DNA of 64,000 bases from NCBI GenBank assembly GCA_026686845.1, contig JAIVEN010000006.1, positions 36,812,501 through 36,876,500 on the forward strand. Reading direction: 5' to 3'. The number at the start of each line of letters is the position of its first letter. The first letter of the stretch is position 1. The position numbers and the translations under genes were made by a program. Source of the stretch: Adenanthera pavonina. Lineage: Eukaryota; Streptophyta; Magnoliopsida; Fabales; Fabaceae. The notes below the pieces were generated by a model that had not been told where the DNA came from, did no database searches, and saw only the letters and a program-made list of their open reading frames with translations. Of this stretch, positions 23,204 to 34,110 are shown one piece after another.

Positions 23204-24240
23204 GGGAAAATGACATATTATGTCCCTCTAAAAAAATATTTCTAAAACGTACTCCTAAATCCGAATTTTTTTCAATCTCTCATAAGAATTTGAGTAATTC
23301 GTAGAGAAAATAAAAAAAATGAAAAAACAAAATTACCCTTCTGATTTTTTTTTACAAGTAGGATAAATTAAATTTTTAAATAGATTAAATTAATTTTTTA
23401 AGTAGACTGAATTAAATTTTTGAATAAAATAAACTAAATTTTCAAGTAAATTGAACTAATTTTTAAGTTGACTGAACTAAATTTTTAAGTAGATTAAACT
23501 AATTTTTTAAGTGGATTAACTAAATTTCCATCTGGAATGAAATAATTTTCTAAGTGAATTAAATTAATTTTTTAAATGAAATAAATTAAATTTTTAAATA
23601 AAATAAACTAAATTTCTAAATGGATTGAATCAAATTTCAAAGTGAATCAAACTAATTTTTCAAGTTTGAAATTCCAAATCCTTTTCAAGTTTTTTGTTGG
23701 TTTAACTTTACAAAATTTTTGTCTCAAATAAAATTTAGTTAATTATACTTAGAAATTTAGTTCAATCCACTTGAAAATTTAGTTCAGTTTGCTTAAAAAA
23801 TAAGTTCGTTTCATTTAAAAAATTAGTTTAATCCATTTGAAAATTTATTCAATCCACTGGGGAATTTTGTTTAATCCGCTTGAAAAATTAATTCATTTCA
23901 CTTAAAAATTTACTTCAATCCACCTTCAAAATTAGTTTAGTTCACTTAGAAAATTAATTCATTCTACTTAAAAATTTAGTTCAGTTCACTTGAAAAATTA
24001 ATTTAGTCCATTTGAAAAATTAGTTTAACTCACTTGAAAATTTAGTTTAGTCCACTTAAAAAATTAATTTAGTTCACCTAAAAATTTAGATTATTTTAGT
24101 TGGAAAAATTATAAGGGAAATTTTGCCCAATGATTCTTTTTATTTTCTTTTCTAAAGATTTAGGTTCTTTTGTGGGATCAAAAATATTAGAAGTACTTTT
24201 TGGGAAATATTTTTTATGGGTCCTTATATGTCTTTTTCCC
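23204..24240. mobile_element. Mutator-like fold-back element, 1.04 kb, minisatellite arms
   Basis: The ends GGGAAAATGACATATTATG and (reverse complement of the right end) GGGAAAAAGACATATAAGG open two arms of about 500 bp. Each arm is mostly an array of ~21-22-bp degenerate units of the type AAGTAGATTAAACTAATTTT. The left-arm array (about 23350-23680) is the inverse of the right-arm array (about 23740-24100), so the whole element is one large palindrome. Flanks CATAATTTG and TATAATCTT match at 6 of 9 positions, a decayed 9-bp duplication at best. No open frame of note. Confidence 0.65.
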
Positions 24241-25456
24241 TATAATCTTTTGTTTCATACCTAATGGTTTTTTGGTGGGAATTTTTTTGTGTCCAATAAG
24301 TATTTGTTATTGATTTCTCAAGGATTTTACAATATAAAAATATATTGTAATGTCAGAATTTTGAGATGAAAATTTTTGTGTACAATTTACACAATATTAT
24401 TGGCTTTGGCGATGAGTCACTCTCCTTTGTTGTGTATATAGTTATGTTAATAAATTCGGAAGCACTTATAACATTTATATTTTATATAATTATATGCAAA
24501 ATTCATTTGCATGGTTTTGTAGGTACTATTAGCAATATAAATGGCTATTTTGAGTTTCCAGCCTTTCATGTTTTCTCTCTTAAAAATTTCTAGAAATTGA
24601 GTACTTATGCCTTTGACAGTTGAAATTGGATTATAATATTTTGTTTAGAAGAGTTTATTTGTGTGATAATGGTTATTGGGCTTTCTTATAGCTTTAAATC
24701 TTGTAGTGTTTTAACTCAAATGAAAATGTGAGTTTAGTTTTCAACCACCATTCTCAATTTTTATTTTGATCCATGGGTTAATATAAATTTGCTTTATAAT
24801 TCATAATATTTTAAATATTTTAATTGTGGGCTCTAAGGTTTCATGAATTTTAATTTGGATCTCTATGTAAATTCTACTGGCATCTATTTGTTTATAGAAT
24901 TTTGTTTGGAACTTTGAAATTTTTAAAATTCTAGTTTGACGCTAATAACTTGAAATTTTAAATTTGGTCCCTCAATTTTTCAAAAATTTTGTTTTAACAT
25001 CTAATAGTTTTCATTTAAAAATAAATAAATCCCTAGGTCTTTATAAATTCTATTTAGAATTTAGACAGAGAAAATTTCCAAATTTGTTGCTGGTCATTCA
25101 TAAATTATACTTACATCTTTAAAATATAAGTCATATTTAACTATGTCACACCCACCAATGAGAGATTGATCCTTTCAAAAATTTTCATAGCTTTCCAAAA
25201 TTATTCTCATTAAATAAAGGTAAAAATGGATTATTTTTTCCACCATAATTTTTTTACTCTTATCTTTTATAATTGGATATTATCATAAATATGAGTAAAA
25301 TTGGAAAAAAATTATTAAATACTTACTAGTTTTCACAAAATGACTTATATTTTAAAACCTTAATCATTCAAAATTCCACCCTATATTTTGAATTGGATAG
25401 AGTATTTGACTCTTGTATGAAACTTTGAACCAAGTAAATCTTGATAATTATTTATT
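24241..25456. other. AT-rich DNA between the fold-back element and the PICBP-like gene
   Basis: No recognisable coding sequence. About 25105-25400 looks like a MITE remnant, with AAAATATAAGTCAT and GACTTATATTTTAAA in inverted positions. The conserved N-terminal part expected for PICBP-type proteins is not found here. Confidence 0.35.
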
Positions 25457-28285
25457 ATGCACCATTTCATTTTTCATAAATCACGAACTTGTTTCTGGCA
25501 AAAAAAAAAAAACGGAGAAGAAATTGTTTTATCAAAGCAAAAGCATACTAATGATACAAAGAAAAGCACTCAGTCTATTCTCATGGATGATCGGGCTAAT
25601 ATCACAAACTCGAAATTAATGCAGCTTGGAGATCCAGACCCTTGTGATAAGCATTCTCTTTTGACAGATGATAGTGTAGTAGCTAGTCAAGAGGTTCTTG
25701 GAGTGGAAGCTTCTCAAGAGAAACAAGAAGAAAGAAACTCAATGCGGAAGCCAACTGATCCTGAATCATCTGGAGAAAGTTCAAATGCCAATGAATTCAG
25801 AAGTGAAACAGATCAATCATTTAATAAATTAAAAGCATCTGATCAAAATGATGTTGTGGAGTTCACATCAACACCCAGAGCCATGTGTTCTGCATCCGAA
25901 ATTCAGATATTGGAGGAAGAAATAACAACCGAAGATAAGAATATGAAGTTAGGTTATGAAATACTGCAGGCGACATCTACACGGAGAGAGGGTGAGCATG
26001 CTTCCACCACTAATGTGTCCTATAAATTGCCTGAAGCAGATAAAAAGTATATAAGGATGTGGCACTTGATGTATAAACATGCCGTATTGAGTAATGCAGA
26101 AAAAGGAGATGATAAGCTTCCATCTGACAAGGAGGTCAAGGAAGCACAAGAGAAATATGATCTTTCATTTAATGGAGTAAACGACTCTTCTTGTCAAGAT
26201 ACTTATGACGAAGATGTGAACGTAGTTGAGCTTGTGCAGAAAGCGTTTGATGAAATTCTACTCCCAGAAATGGAAGATATTTCATCCGATGATCACTTAA
26301 AATCTCGAGGTATGGCTGTAGAAGAGGAAGGAGATAAGAACACCTTAACATTCAGAGAATCTCCTAAGGAAGAAGCAGGGCTAAAACTAGATGACTCCCA
26401 CAGTCATGAGGAAGAGAAAGCATCCCGAGAGATGGGAAATGAACCTGAGCTAAAAACACCCAAGAGTTGGAGCAGTCTAAAGAAATTATTACTCCTGAAA
26501 AGGTTCGTAAAGGCATTAGAAAAGGTAAGAAAACTCAGCCTACGAAAACCCAGAAAAAGTTTGCCTTCAGATACCAACCCGGAAGCGGAAAAAGTTTATC
26601 TCAGGCACTTGACGCTGGAGGAGGAAAAAAATGTTGAGGAATGGATGCTTGACTATGCACTTCAAAAGGTTATCTCTAAACTAGCTCCTGCTCAGAAACG
26701 ACGAGTTGCACTTCTAGTAGAAGCTTTTGAAACAGTTTTTCCATTTAAAGACACTGAAAATGGCCCACCTTTCTCTACAGTAATTGAAACTCAAGCTACC
26801 ACCGTGCAAGCCCTTGATGATTCCTCAGATTATGGCATGGAAGTAATAGGCGAAGAGAAGGATTATGGCTTTTCAGCCAAACTATTGATTGACAAAGCAT
26901 TGCGATCTCACAAAACTTTTGAGCAACATGCAGATAATGCCAATGACAACCCAATGATAGAACGACAAAAATCTAATGTGATGGAACAGGCTAAGAACAG
27001 TTCTACATCCAGAGCCATTGTCGAAGACTGGAATGAGCAAAGGTTAGTCGGCAATCATGGTAAGGAGAAAAACTCAATTGGTGATGATAATGTTTGTCTC
27101 GTGAAAGCCAAAGATTCAGTATCCTTGTCCTTTGGCACACTAAGAACCTCCCATGAGGAGGATTCAACCAATGAAATTGTCAATGAAGCTCCGCAAGACA
27201 TGATATCTAGTTCAAATACAGAAATTTCAAATTGTAAATCAGAGTCTCATGGAAGAGATTTTGACATTGAGAATCCGATCAATGAAAGTCGGGAGCAACC
27301 ATCCTTATCAAAAAGCTTAATCCTAAAAAGCTTTCTGGGATCACTAGGACCTAATTTGGTCCCTTCAGCAGCTTCTTCACACCTATTAGGTGAACCAGTA
27401 TCAGACAGAAAAGAAAGTATAGTGAAAGCTAAGCCTGAAACAAAGAACCTTAAACATTTCCCTACAGCTGAAGGAGCTGAGATTCACCAAGAAAAAGAGA
27501 ACCACACAGGGCTATGGTACTTGGTATATAAGCTCATGGCATCAGGTATAACAGTAAATGATTTCAAGCCACCTGTGGATGGAGATGACGAGAAAAAGCC
27601 AAGATTTGACAATAGTAGAAGCACAGGCACAAATATTACCATGACTGATGAAAGTATAGCTGCGGTAAATCAAGATATACACTCAACAAATCATCCTGAT
27701 GCTGACTCACAAGTTAAACTTCGCCAGCTTGAAGCCATCAAGATTGTGGAAGATGCCATTGATGCAATCCTTCCGGATGCTCAGGAACATTCACAAGATG
27801 GTCAGTCAGTCATTGACAGCATGATTTCAGGCAACTCCCAACAGTCCCAAAGAACTGAAGGAGAGAATGGTGAGGGCCAATACCAAGGAGAAGAAAGGTT
27901 GAAATCTGATGATGGAATAACCCAAGAACGAGATGAAGAACCGGAATTAAAGGAGGGAAGTAAACCATTGCCTGGGAGCTGGAGCAATCTTAAAAAAGTG
28001 ATCATGCTCAGAAGATTCATCAAGGCACTAGAAAAGGTTAGGAATTTCAATCCTCGAGGACCCCGATATCTGGCTACCGAGCCTAATCCAGAAGCAGAAA
28101 AAGTTAACTTAAGGCACCATGACATGGGAGAAAGAAAAGGTTCAGAAGAATGGATGCTTGATTACGCACTTAGACAGGTTGTGGCCAAATTAACCCCAGC
28201 TAGGAAAAGAAAAGTGGAACTACTTGTGGAAGCTTTTGCAGCAGTCATGCCATCCTCAAAAATTGAAACTGGCCAATTTACATAA
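25457..28285 (+). CDS. PICBP: PICBP-like calmodulin-binding protein with two CaM-binding modules
   Basis: A long intronless frame of up to 942 codons. Two homologous modules are present. In module 1 a MWHLMYKHAV motif (Trp202) is followed by a FDEILLPEMED motif (~residue 265) and a plant CaM-binding domain at residues 338-429 (WSSLKKLLLLKRFVKALEKV ... EEWMLDYALQKV ... RVALLVEAFETVFP). In module 2 LWYLVYKLMASG (Trp687) is followed by AIDAILPDAQ and a second domain at 842-932 (WSNLKKVIMLRRFIKALEKV ... EEWMLDYALRQV). The domain binds Ca2+/calmodulin; Arabidopsis PICBP is pathogen-induced and defence-related. Linkers are acidic, Ser-rich and probably disordered. The start is uncertain: Met1 (25457) follows AT-rich non-coding-looking DNA and precedes an A13 run, and Met43 at 25583 is an alternative. 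Family members are usually longer, with an N-terminal Cys/Arg-rich segment absent here, so the gene may be N-terminally truncated or have unseen upstream exons. Confidence 0.85.
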   Translation: MHHFIFHKSRTCFWQKKKNGEEIVLSKQKHTNDTKKSTQSILMDDRANITNSKLMQLGDPDPCDKHSLLTDDSVVASQEVLGVEASQEKQEERNSMRKPTDPESSGESSNANEFRSETDQSFNKLKASDQNDVVEFTSTPRAMCSASEIQILEEEITTEDKNMKLGYEILQATSTRREGEHASTTNVSYKLPEADKKYIRMWHLMYKHAVLSNAEKGDDKLPSDKEVKEAQEKYDLSFNGVNDSSCQDTYDEDVNVVELVQKAFDEILLPEMEDISSDDHLKSRGMAVEEEGDKNTLTFRESPKEEAGLKLDDSHSHEEEKASREMGNEPELKTPKSWSSLKKLLLLKRFVKALEKVRKLSLRKPRKSLPSDTNPEAEKVYLRHLTLEEEKNVEEWMLDYALQKVISKLAPAQKRRVALLVEAFETVFPFKDTENGPPFSTVIETQATTVQALDDSSDYGMEVIGEEKDYGFSAKLLIDKALRSHKTFEQHADNANDNPMIERQKSNVMEQAKNSSTSRAIVEDWNEQRLVGNHGKEKNSIGDDNVCLVKAKDSVSLSFGTLRTSHEEDSTNEIVNEAPQDMISSSNTEISNCKSESHGRDFDIENPINESREQPSLSKSLILKSFLGSLGPNLVPSAASSHLLGEPVSDRKESIVKAKPETKNLKHFPTAEGAEIHQEKENHTGLWYLVYKLMASGITVNDFKPPVDGDDEKKPRFDNSRSTGTNITMTDESIAAVNQDIHSTNHPDADSQVKLRQLEAIKIVEDAIDAILPDAQEHSQDGQSVIDSMISGNSQQSQRTEGENGEGQYQGEERLKSDDGITQERDEEPELKEGSKPLPGSWSNLKKVIMLRRFIKALEKVRNFNPRGPRYLATEPNPEAEKVNLRHHDMGERKGSEEWMLDYALRQVVAKLTPARKRKVELLVEAFAAVMPSSKIETGQFT

Positions 28286-31160
28286 TAGCTCCATATGAAA
28301 ATTACATTTAAGCCAAGCAAGCTAAAGGTAGTAATATTTTCTCCCAATATTTTTATATTTAATTGATTTTAGGCAAGGATATATAGATTGCGTTAAGAAG
28401 AAGCAGCTTTTTTTCCCTTCTTCTTTGGTGAGTGGTAATAGAGAAGAAGAAAAAATGTAACAATATAATGCTTGACAAGCATGTAAAGGAAATGGGTAAG
28501 ATAAGAGAAATCTACCCTGTAGGAAACATCAGGTGGGCCAATTTAAAATGTTTGCCCTGATTGGCTGTATATTACTGGAGAGGGAGCATAAACGGAATTG
28601 TTGTTCCCAAAGTCCAGTATCCAGCATCCATGTCATGATCCGTATATAGATAAAGAATTCTTATTCTGTCTAGAAATAGTTTCATGTTATGTACATGTTT
28701 CCAAAATCCGAAAGTCTCATTCTTTGTGGCTTTCTCCGAATGTACAGGTGATGAACATGGAAATCTGGGTGATCACAATCTTTTAGGAGGCAGTTTCAGC
28801 TGCTTGTCACAAAGCTCCAAGAGAACCGAGACCATTTAATTTGTCCTTTAGAAACTCATACAGAATATGGAAAAGGTCATGATGTTCATACATAGCAAAT
28901 TTTTTTCTTTTTTAATTTTTTTCCCAGTGTAAGGATGTTTATGTGTTGTGAGAAATTCCTTTGCAGTTACAATTTACAAATACCATGATAATGGTTTAGA
29001 ATTATCATAATATGTACCCGGGACTTGAAATATACTAGAGTGGTCTCTGTTTTGCAAGCTTCAAGTTGTGTAACTTAATATCCATCCAGTCTTACACATC
29101 CACAAATTAGAACAAGAATTTTGCATCATGCAGTGGAAAGACATTAGGTATTTGGATTTCATAGCTTATTTTGATTAGTCCTTGCTGCAACATATTCATT
29201 TACTTGTCCAATATTTCCCAAGCAGCTATGGTGCCGTAATAAATGAAGAAATACAAAAGACCTAGCTCCTCTTAAAGTAGTGATATGGCCACCCCACCAC
29301 GTATATTCACTCGGTTGCTCCTGATAAAGAGGGACACAATTTCACCATAAATGAATGACAGAGAATGGAATACAAAATCGAACCCTATAACTGAATCGTT
29401 AAGGACAATGATGCGAATACTGAAATTCTCAAATTCTGCACCATGAAGGACAGGATTGTTGGAATCTTGAGGGCCTTTTTAAAGTAAAATTATTATGATT
29501 CAATGGAAATCAGTCCCTGCTACTAATGATATACTTTTAATTCAAGATAACGAAAAAAAAAGGTAAAATTTAATACAAATAATAAATTAAATAACAAAAA
29601 AAGGGAAAAGAAAAGTTATTAGTTTTTTTGTTTTTGGTCTGAAAGTAATATTTTCAACTGTGACTGTTGACTGAACATAGAGAATGCACAACCAAACTAC
29701 ATCACCAAGGCCTAAGCCCAAGAAATAGACAATCCCCAAGGCCTCAGTGCGAGCGTTCACTTAAAAGGTACAGCCCAATTTTACCCTTGAACCATCTTGG
29801 GTTTGTAACATATTCTTGGAGCGAATTCTTGATTTAAAGTTTCTTCCAGGCCCAAATAAAAAAGTTCAAGGATTGTATCAATTTTTTTTTTAAAAAAAGC
29901 TAAACTAACAATTAGTCTTATGATCAGTCTCTTATTAATTTAGTTGTTTTGAATAAAATTTTGTCCAATCAAAATATTGTTCCCAATTTGATAAGTTTTT
30001 GGATTTTTTATAGCGTTTTCTATTCAATTCTAAATCCACTAGAATTCAAATTCGATTTTTTTTTGCCTAATTTTCGAATGTTTTAAATTTTTAATTCTAT
30101 AGATAAATACTTGATCTTATTTATACGTTGCAAGGAAGTTGTACACACACATTACATATCCATATATGCATCGTGTCTAGATTCATTGTAAGTTGTCATT
30201 GTTCCTGTTTTATTTTCATCCTCACATGTTACTTCCCATGAAAATATTAAGCGAGCACAATCATTTCTAATGACAAGGTAATAATTGCTGGTGGCCTTGT
30301 GCCACAATGGTACCAAACTTCCTCAACATGGTATGTACTTAACTCCTAATCACAAAAGAAAAAAGAAAAGACAAAGTAATAATCAATGTTCATTTGAGTT
30401 ACCACGTCATCAACTTCCCCAACATAGGCCAAGCAAACCTACTACTTGTCAACCCAACCACCAATTCTTGCTAAAGATGAGGAGGTGGAAGTCCACGTCT
30501 CCTGCACATCAATCGACATACACTTTTAGTCAGTCAATCACATTACACACTTCTTGTGTTCTTGTCCCAATTTAGCTCTCCTAATTATGACCAATTTGGA
30601 TCATTTATGTTCTTATTTGAAGATCTAACATTGTCTGTAACCAAGTTGAACACTTAAAACAGTTCAGTATGATAAGCCGTCAGATGAAGCATTCTAAACA
30701 GTCAATTCTTTTGATTGAGTCTCCTTAATTTGATATAAATATTCTAAATGCACCAACAAACGGGTCACCTCAAATGCAACTCGAAGATGACATACAATAA
30801 AAGCGGCCACATGTTGGCACTAATGTGTGATTTAAATTTAACTCTTATTTTATTTGGTTTTTAATATAAGGATTTTTTAGAAGATTTTGATGGTTCTTTA
30901 ATATAAGGACCTTTTAGAACATTTGATTTTTACAAATTTTCATGGTGGTTTTAACTATCCTTTTTCATGCATTAAAGCTTATAACTAATTAAAGATAATA
31001 TATTTTAAACAATAAAATTCTGGTACAGTTAATAAATAGCTAAGTCTATTTTGGGTTCAATTCTTGATTACTTTGGTAGACAAAATTAAAACTTATAAAT
31101 AATTTTAGGATAATAGTTAAAAATAAATTATATTTGTTGTTCCTATACGGAATAATACTC
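28286..31160. other. Probable 3' UTR of the PICBP-like gene, then intergenic DNA
   Basis: Roughly 28286-28960 is moderately AT-rich and probably includes the 3' UTR. Beyond it I see no gene or clear element. Open frames at 28598-28786 and 30285-30575 have no family features. Confidence 0.4.
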
Positions 31161-31263
31161 TAACATGAAACAACGAGTTGAGAGGGGATCTATCATAATA
31201 CTCTTGGTCATAGGAAACAAATTAATATCCCAACTTCTCTCTCTACTAGCCCATCTCTCTCAC

Positions 31264-31451
31264 GTGAAGGGGTTTGACGAAGGGGACAGAGCAGGGGTGG
31301 GGTGCTTGGGAGCCACGTGCTTGGAGTGTGAATACTGTAAGAGTGATCAGGATAACTACTGCCAACAATTACAGTTTTCAGACAACGGCATCTTCTTGGA
31401 CGGCAGCATCACCTACGGCGGCTACCCCGACATGATAGTCACCGATTACAG
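31264..31451 (+). pseudogene. Isolated exon of a CAD/mannitol-dehydrogenase-type alcohol dehydrogenase
   Basis: About 62 codons match the GroES-like zinc-binding region of plant cinnamyl-alcohol-dehydrogenase-family proteins: VKGFDEGDRAGVGCL, then CLECEYCKSDQDNYC with all four structural-zinc cysteines, then DGSITYGGYPDMIV. It ends TACAG followed by GTTCACC, the position of a donor site in this family. The upstream GHE-containing part and everything downstream (cofactor-binding domain, C-terminus) are absent from both flanks, which are AT-rich and MITE-bearing. The frame itself (31165-31506) is unbroken. Best read as a gene relic or captured exon, not a working enzyme. Confidence 0.75.
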
Positions 31452-31905
31452 GTTCACCTTCCTTAATGTTATAATAATTTTTTTGATAAAATTAAAACAT
31501 AAATAATTTTAATTACCTATCATAATTAATATGATTTAGTTAAAATACCTTTATAGAGAGAGGATGCGAGAAATTTTTTTATATGAAATTAGAAGTTTTT
31601 TCACTTACAGGAAGAATTGATTTCCTTTCAAATATTGAGGATAAATAGTAGATCCCTTCTCATAAAATTTTTTTTATATATAAATATTGATAATTGAATC
31701 TCAATCATTTATTTAAAATATAAGAATTCTCACCACGTGCGCTATCTTAAGTTAATATTTTTAACAATTGTTTTTATGATTGATGAGTTTATACTATTTC
31801 TTTTGATCCTAGATATTGAATCTTTTTTCTTATCTAAATGTAGAACTATTTTTAGAATATGAGAGAGCATTTATGATATATTATCCTAAAAAAAGTTTCT
31901 ATTTA

Positions 31906-32165
31906 CTTCGTTTGATCCTTAATATAAGATATTTTTAACCGAATCACGCGGATTAAGAATTGGAATTAAAACTAATTAAGTACCTCGATTTCTCTGAAAA
32001 TCTCAACATTTTTCCAAAACTACCCTTATTTAATCTCCCTCTCTTTCTCTTTGGATACATTAAATAGGGGTTTTTTTTTAAAATATATAATACTATTTCA
32101 TATATTGTAAAAGGTCTTATATTTAGAATCAGTATAAAAAATTCTATATATAGGATCGGAGGGAG
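31906..32165. mobile_element. Stowaway-like MITE, GGTCCTATATA family
   Basis: About 260 bp, ending CTATATATAGGATCGGAGGGAG plus TA (last part GGATCGGAGGGAG) and starting CTTCGTTTGATCCTTAATAT. The body shares ACCGAATCACG...GGATTAAG and CATTAAATAGGGG with the copies at 32530, 42493, 44273 and 48370. Confidence 0.7.
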
Positions 32166-32228
32166 TAATTTATAAGAAAGAGAAAAATAAAAAGAAAGTA
32201 AAAAAGGAATTTTAAAGAAATAATGTAT

Positions 32229-32502
32229 TCACTCCGTTTCTTAATATAAAGGATAAAAGACAAAATCACATAGACTAAGAAAAGTAATAAATTTGTCTAA
32301 AATATAAAATAATTTTTAAAAATACCCTCATTTAATACTAATAATTTTTATATTATGTAATTAATGTAAATGAAAAAATACTATATTAATTAGGGTATTT
32401 TTAAAAAAAATTATTAAATACACTAAACAAATTCCCTTATTTCTTATATTTTAAAACGTAAAAATTCTTTCACTTATTTTTTATATTAATAAATGGAGGG
32501 AG
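32229..32502. mobile_element. Stowaway-like MITE, AAGGGATAAAA family
   Basis: About 274 bp from TCACTCCGTTTCTTAATATA to AATGGAGGGAG followed by TA. The body (AAAATCACATAGACTAAG, TTAATTAGGGTATTTTT) matches the inner element at 44670-44946 and the blocks starting at 44704 and 48288. Confidence 0.7.
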
Positions 32503-32529
32503 TAATTTTTAAAATGATCAAAATAGTTA

Positions 32530-32806
32530 CTCTCTCTGATCCTATATATAAGATCATTTTAATCGAATCACGTGAATTAAGAAAGGGAGTTAAAACTAAT
32601 TAACTATCTCAATTTTTCCGAAAATTTCAACCTTTTTTCAAAACTACCCTTATTTCATCTCTCTCTTTTTCTCTTTGAATATATTAAATAGGGATATTTT
32701 TTTGAAAATGCATAATAAATACCATCTCGTATATTGTAAAGAATCTTATATTTAAGATCAAAATAAAAGATCTTTTATATATATATATATATAAGATAAG
32801 AGGGAG
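32530..32806. mobile_element. Stowaway-like MITE, GGTCCTATATA family
   Basis: 277 bp flanked by TA on both sides (32528-32529 and 32807-32808). It starts CTCTCTCTGATCCTATATAT and ends AAGATAAGAGGGAG. Same family as 31906-32165. Confidence 0.75.
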
Positions 32807-33308
32807 TAACTATTAATTTGAACTCACATGATTCAGGTGATTATGTTATTAATAATTAGATGAAGAATTTATTAGCATTAGTTTTTGGCAATCGCAATCG
32901 TACTTCCCGAGGCAGCCTGAGTGAAAGTGTTGAATTGAAAACAAATAGGCTGAGCCAGAGTAGTTGGACTAACCTATCTCAGTTCCTCGGAAAACGACAC
33001 CATTATTAATTAATTTATTTCTTTCAAGGCGCATTGAGTATTAAAATTTGCAGTATTAAAATAATGATTAAAATATAAAAAACAGAAATCAATACCGAAG
33101 TGATAAATTAAAATACTAGAACAATTTTTGTTTGGGTTTTGTTCTCCTATGCTGCTCCCTCCATTCCCTCTTATTAGTGCCGATCTAAAAACTTCATGTG
33201 ATCCTAAATAGAGAATATTTTAAAAAATTTGCTGAGCATTAATTATTTTTTTAAAATATTTTTATTTATAAATAAAAGAAATAATATAAATTGTTTAAAT
33301 TTGTAATA

Positions 33309-33989
33309 CTCCCTCTCTTTCACTATATAGTACTCCTTTCGTTGCGTTATATAGTGCACTGCACTATTTATGAGAAATTTATGTTTCAAAATATAGTGCA
33401 CTGCACGGATTACATTATGTTTTTTTATTGTCTTTCCAGTATTGTCCCTAATAAGTAAACTCATATATTCTACAGTTACCAATGCATTTAATAAAAATTC
33501 TTTAATGGTTCGGTGAAACCATAAATGAATGAAGAAGAATTTCCCCCAAAAGTCTCACTCTTTACAATGGCTGATGACCCATGGGAATTTGGGAAAAAGA
33601 ATGAACAAGAGAATGACTATAATTTATTAATGTATGAAGTATTATTAAATGAGAGTAATTTAGAAAATAATGAAAAAAAATTTCAGTTACTAATCATTAT
33701 CATGGTACGTGTGTGGTAGTTAAAAGTGTATTATAAATTGGAATGGAGGAAGTACATTTTTTTTATAGAGTTATGTTTTATAATATAGTGTATTTTGCAG
33801 TAATGTTTTTTTTCAAAATTATTCTTGACTAGTAGGTCTAAATATTTATTTATTATCAAAATGTTTCATTCACAATGCATTCAATAAAGATAATTTGAGA
33901 AAATGTGAAAAAAATTTTAGTTACTAGTAATTATTGTTTTAATTTGTGTACGGTAGTTAAAAATACACTATAAACTGGAATGAGAGAAG
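33309..33989. mobile_element. Second-level MITE inserted in the 33155 element
   Basis: It begins CTCCCTCTCTTTCACTATAT after TA (33307-33308) and ends AACTGGAATGAGAGAAG. The right-hand TA appears mutated to CA. It is itself interrupted by the element at 33333-33752. Confidence 0.6.
33333..33752. mobile_element. Innermost MITE of the three-level nest
   Basis: 420 bp flanked by TA on both sides (33331-33332, 33753-33754), from CTCCTTTCGTTGCG to AATTGGAATGGAGGAAG. It is related to its immediate host. The open frame at 33525-33719 lies wholly inside it and is not supported as a gene. Confidence 0.6.
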
Positions 33990-34110
33990 CATTTATTATA
34001 GTTAAATATAAAAATTATATTAATTTTAAGATAATTTTAATATTAAAACTAATATTTCTTGATTTTAATGGGGTATTTGAAAATAATTTATATTAAAAAT
34101 TGAAGGAGAG

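Larger units (their letters stand above)
33155..34110. mobile_element. Outer Stowaway-like MITE of a three-level nest
   Basis: Its two halves, 33155-33306 and about 33990-34110, are collinear with the uninterrupted copy at 42122-42396 (shared GAGCATTAATTA, TTTAAATTTGTA, ATTAATTTTAAGATAATTTT, TTTTAATGGGGTA). It starts CTCCCTCCATTCCC and ends TTGAAGGAGAG plus TA. Confidence 0.7.

Noticed and set aside
30285..30575. 96-codon frame MLVALCHNGTK...
   Set aside because: Low-complexity H/P/Q-rich reading without recognisable domain or neighbouring gene structure.
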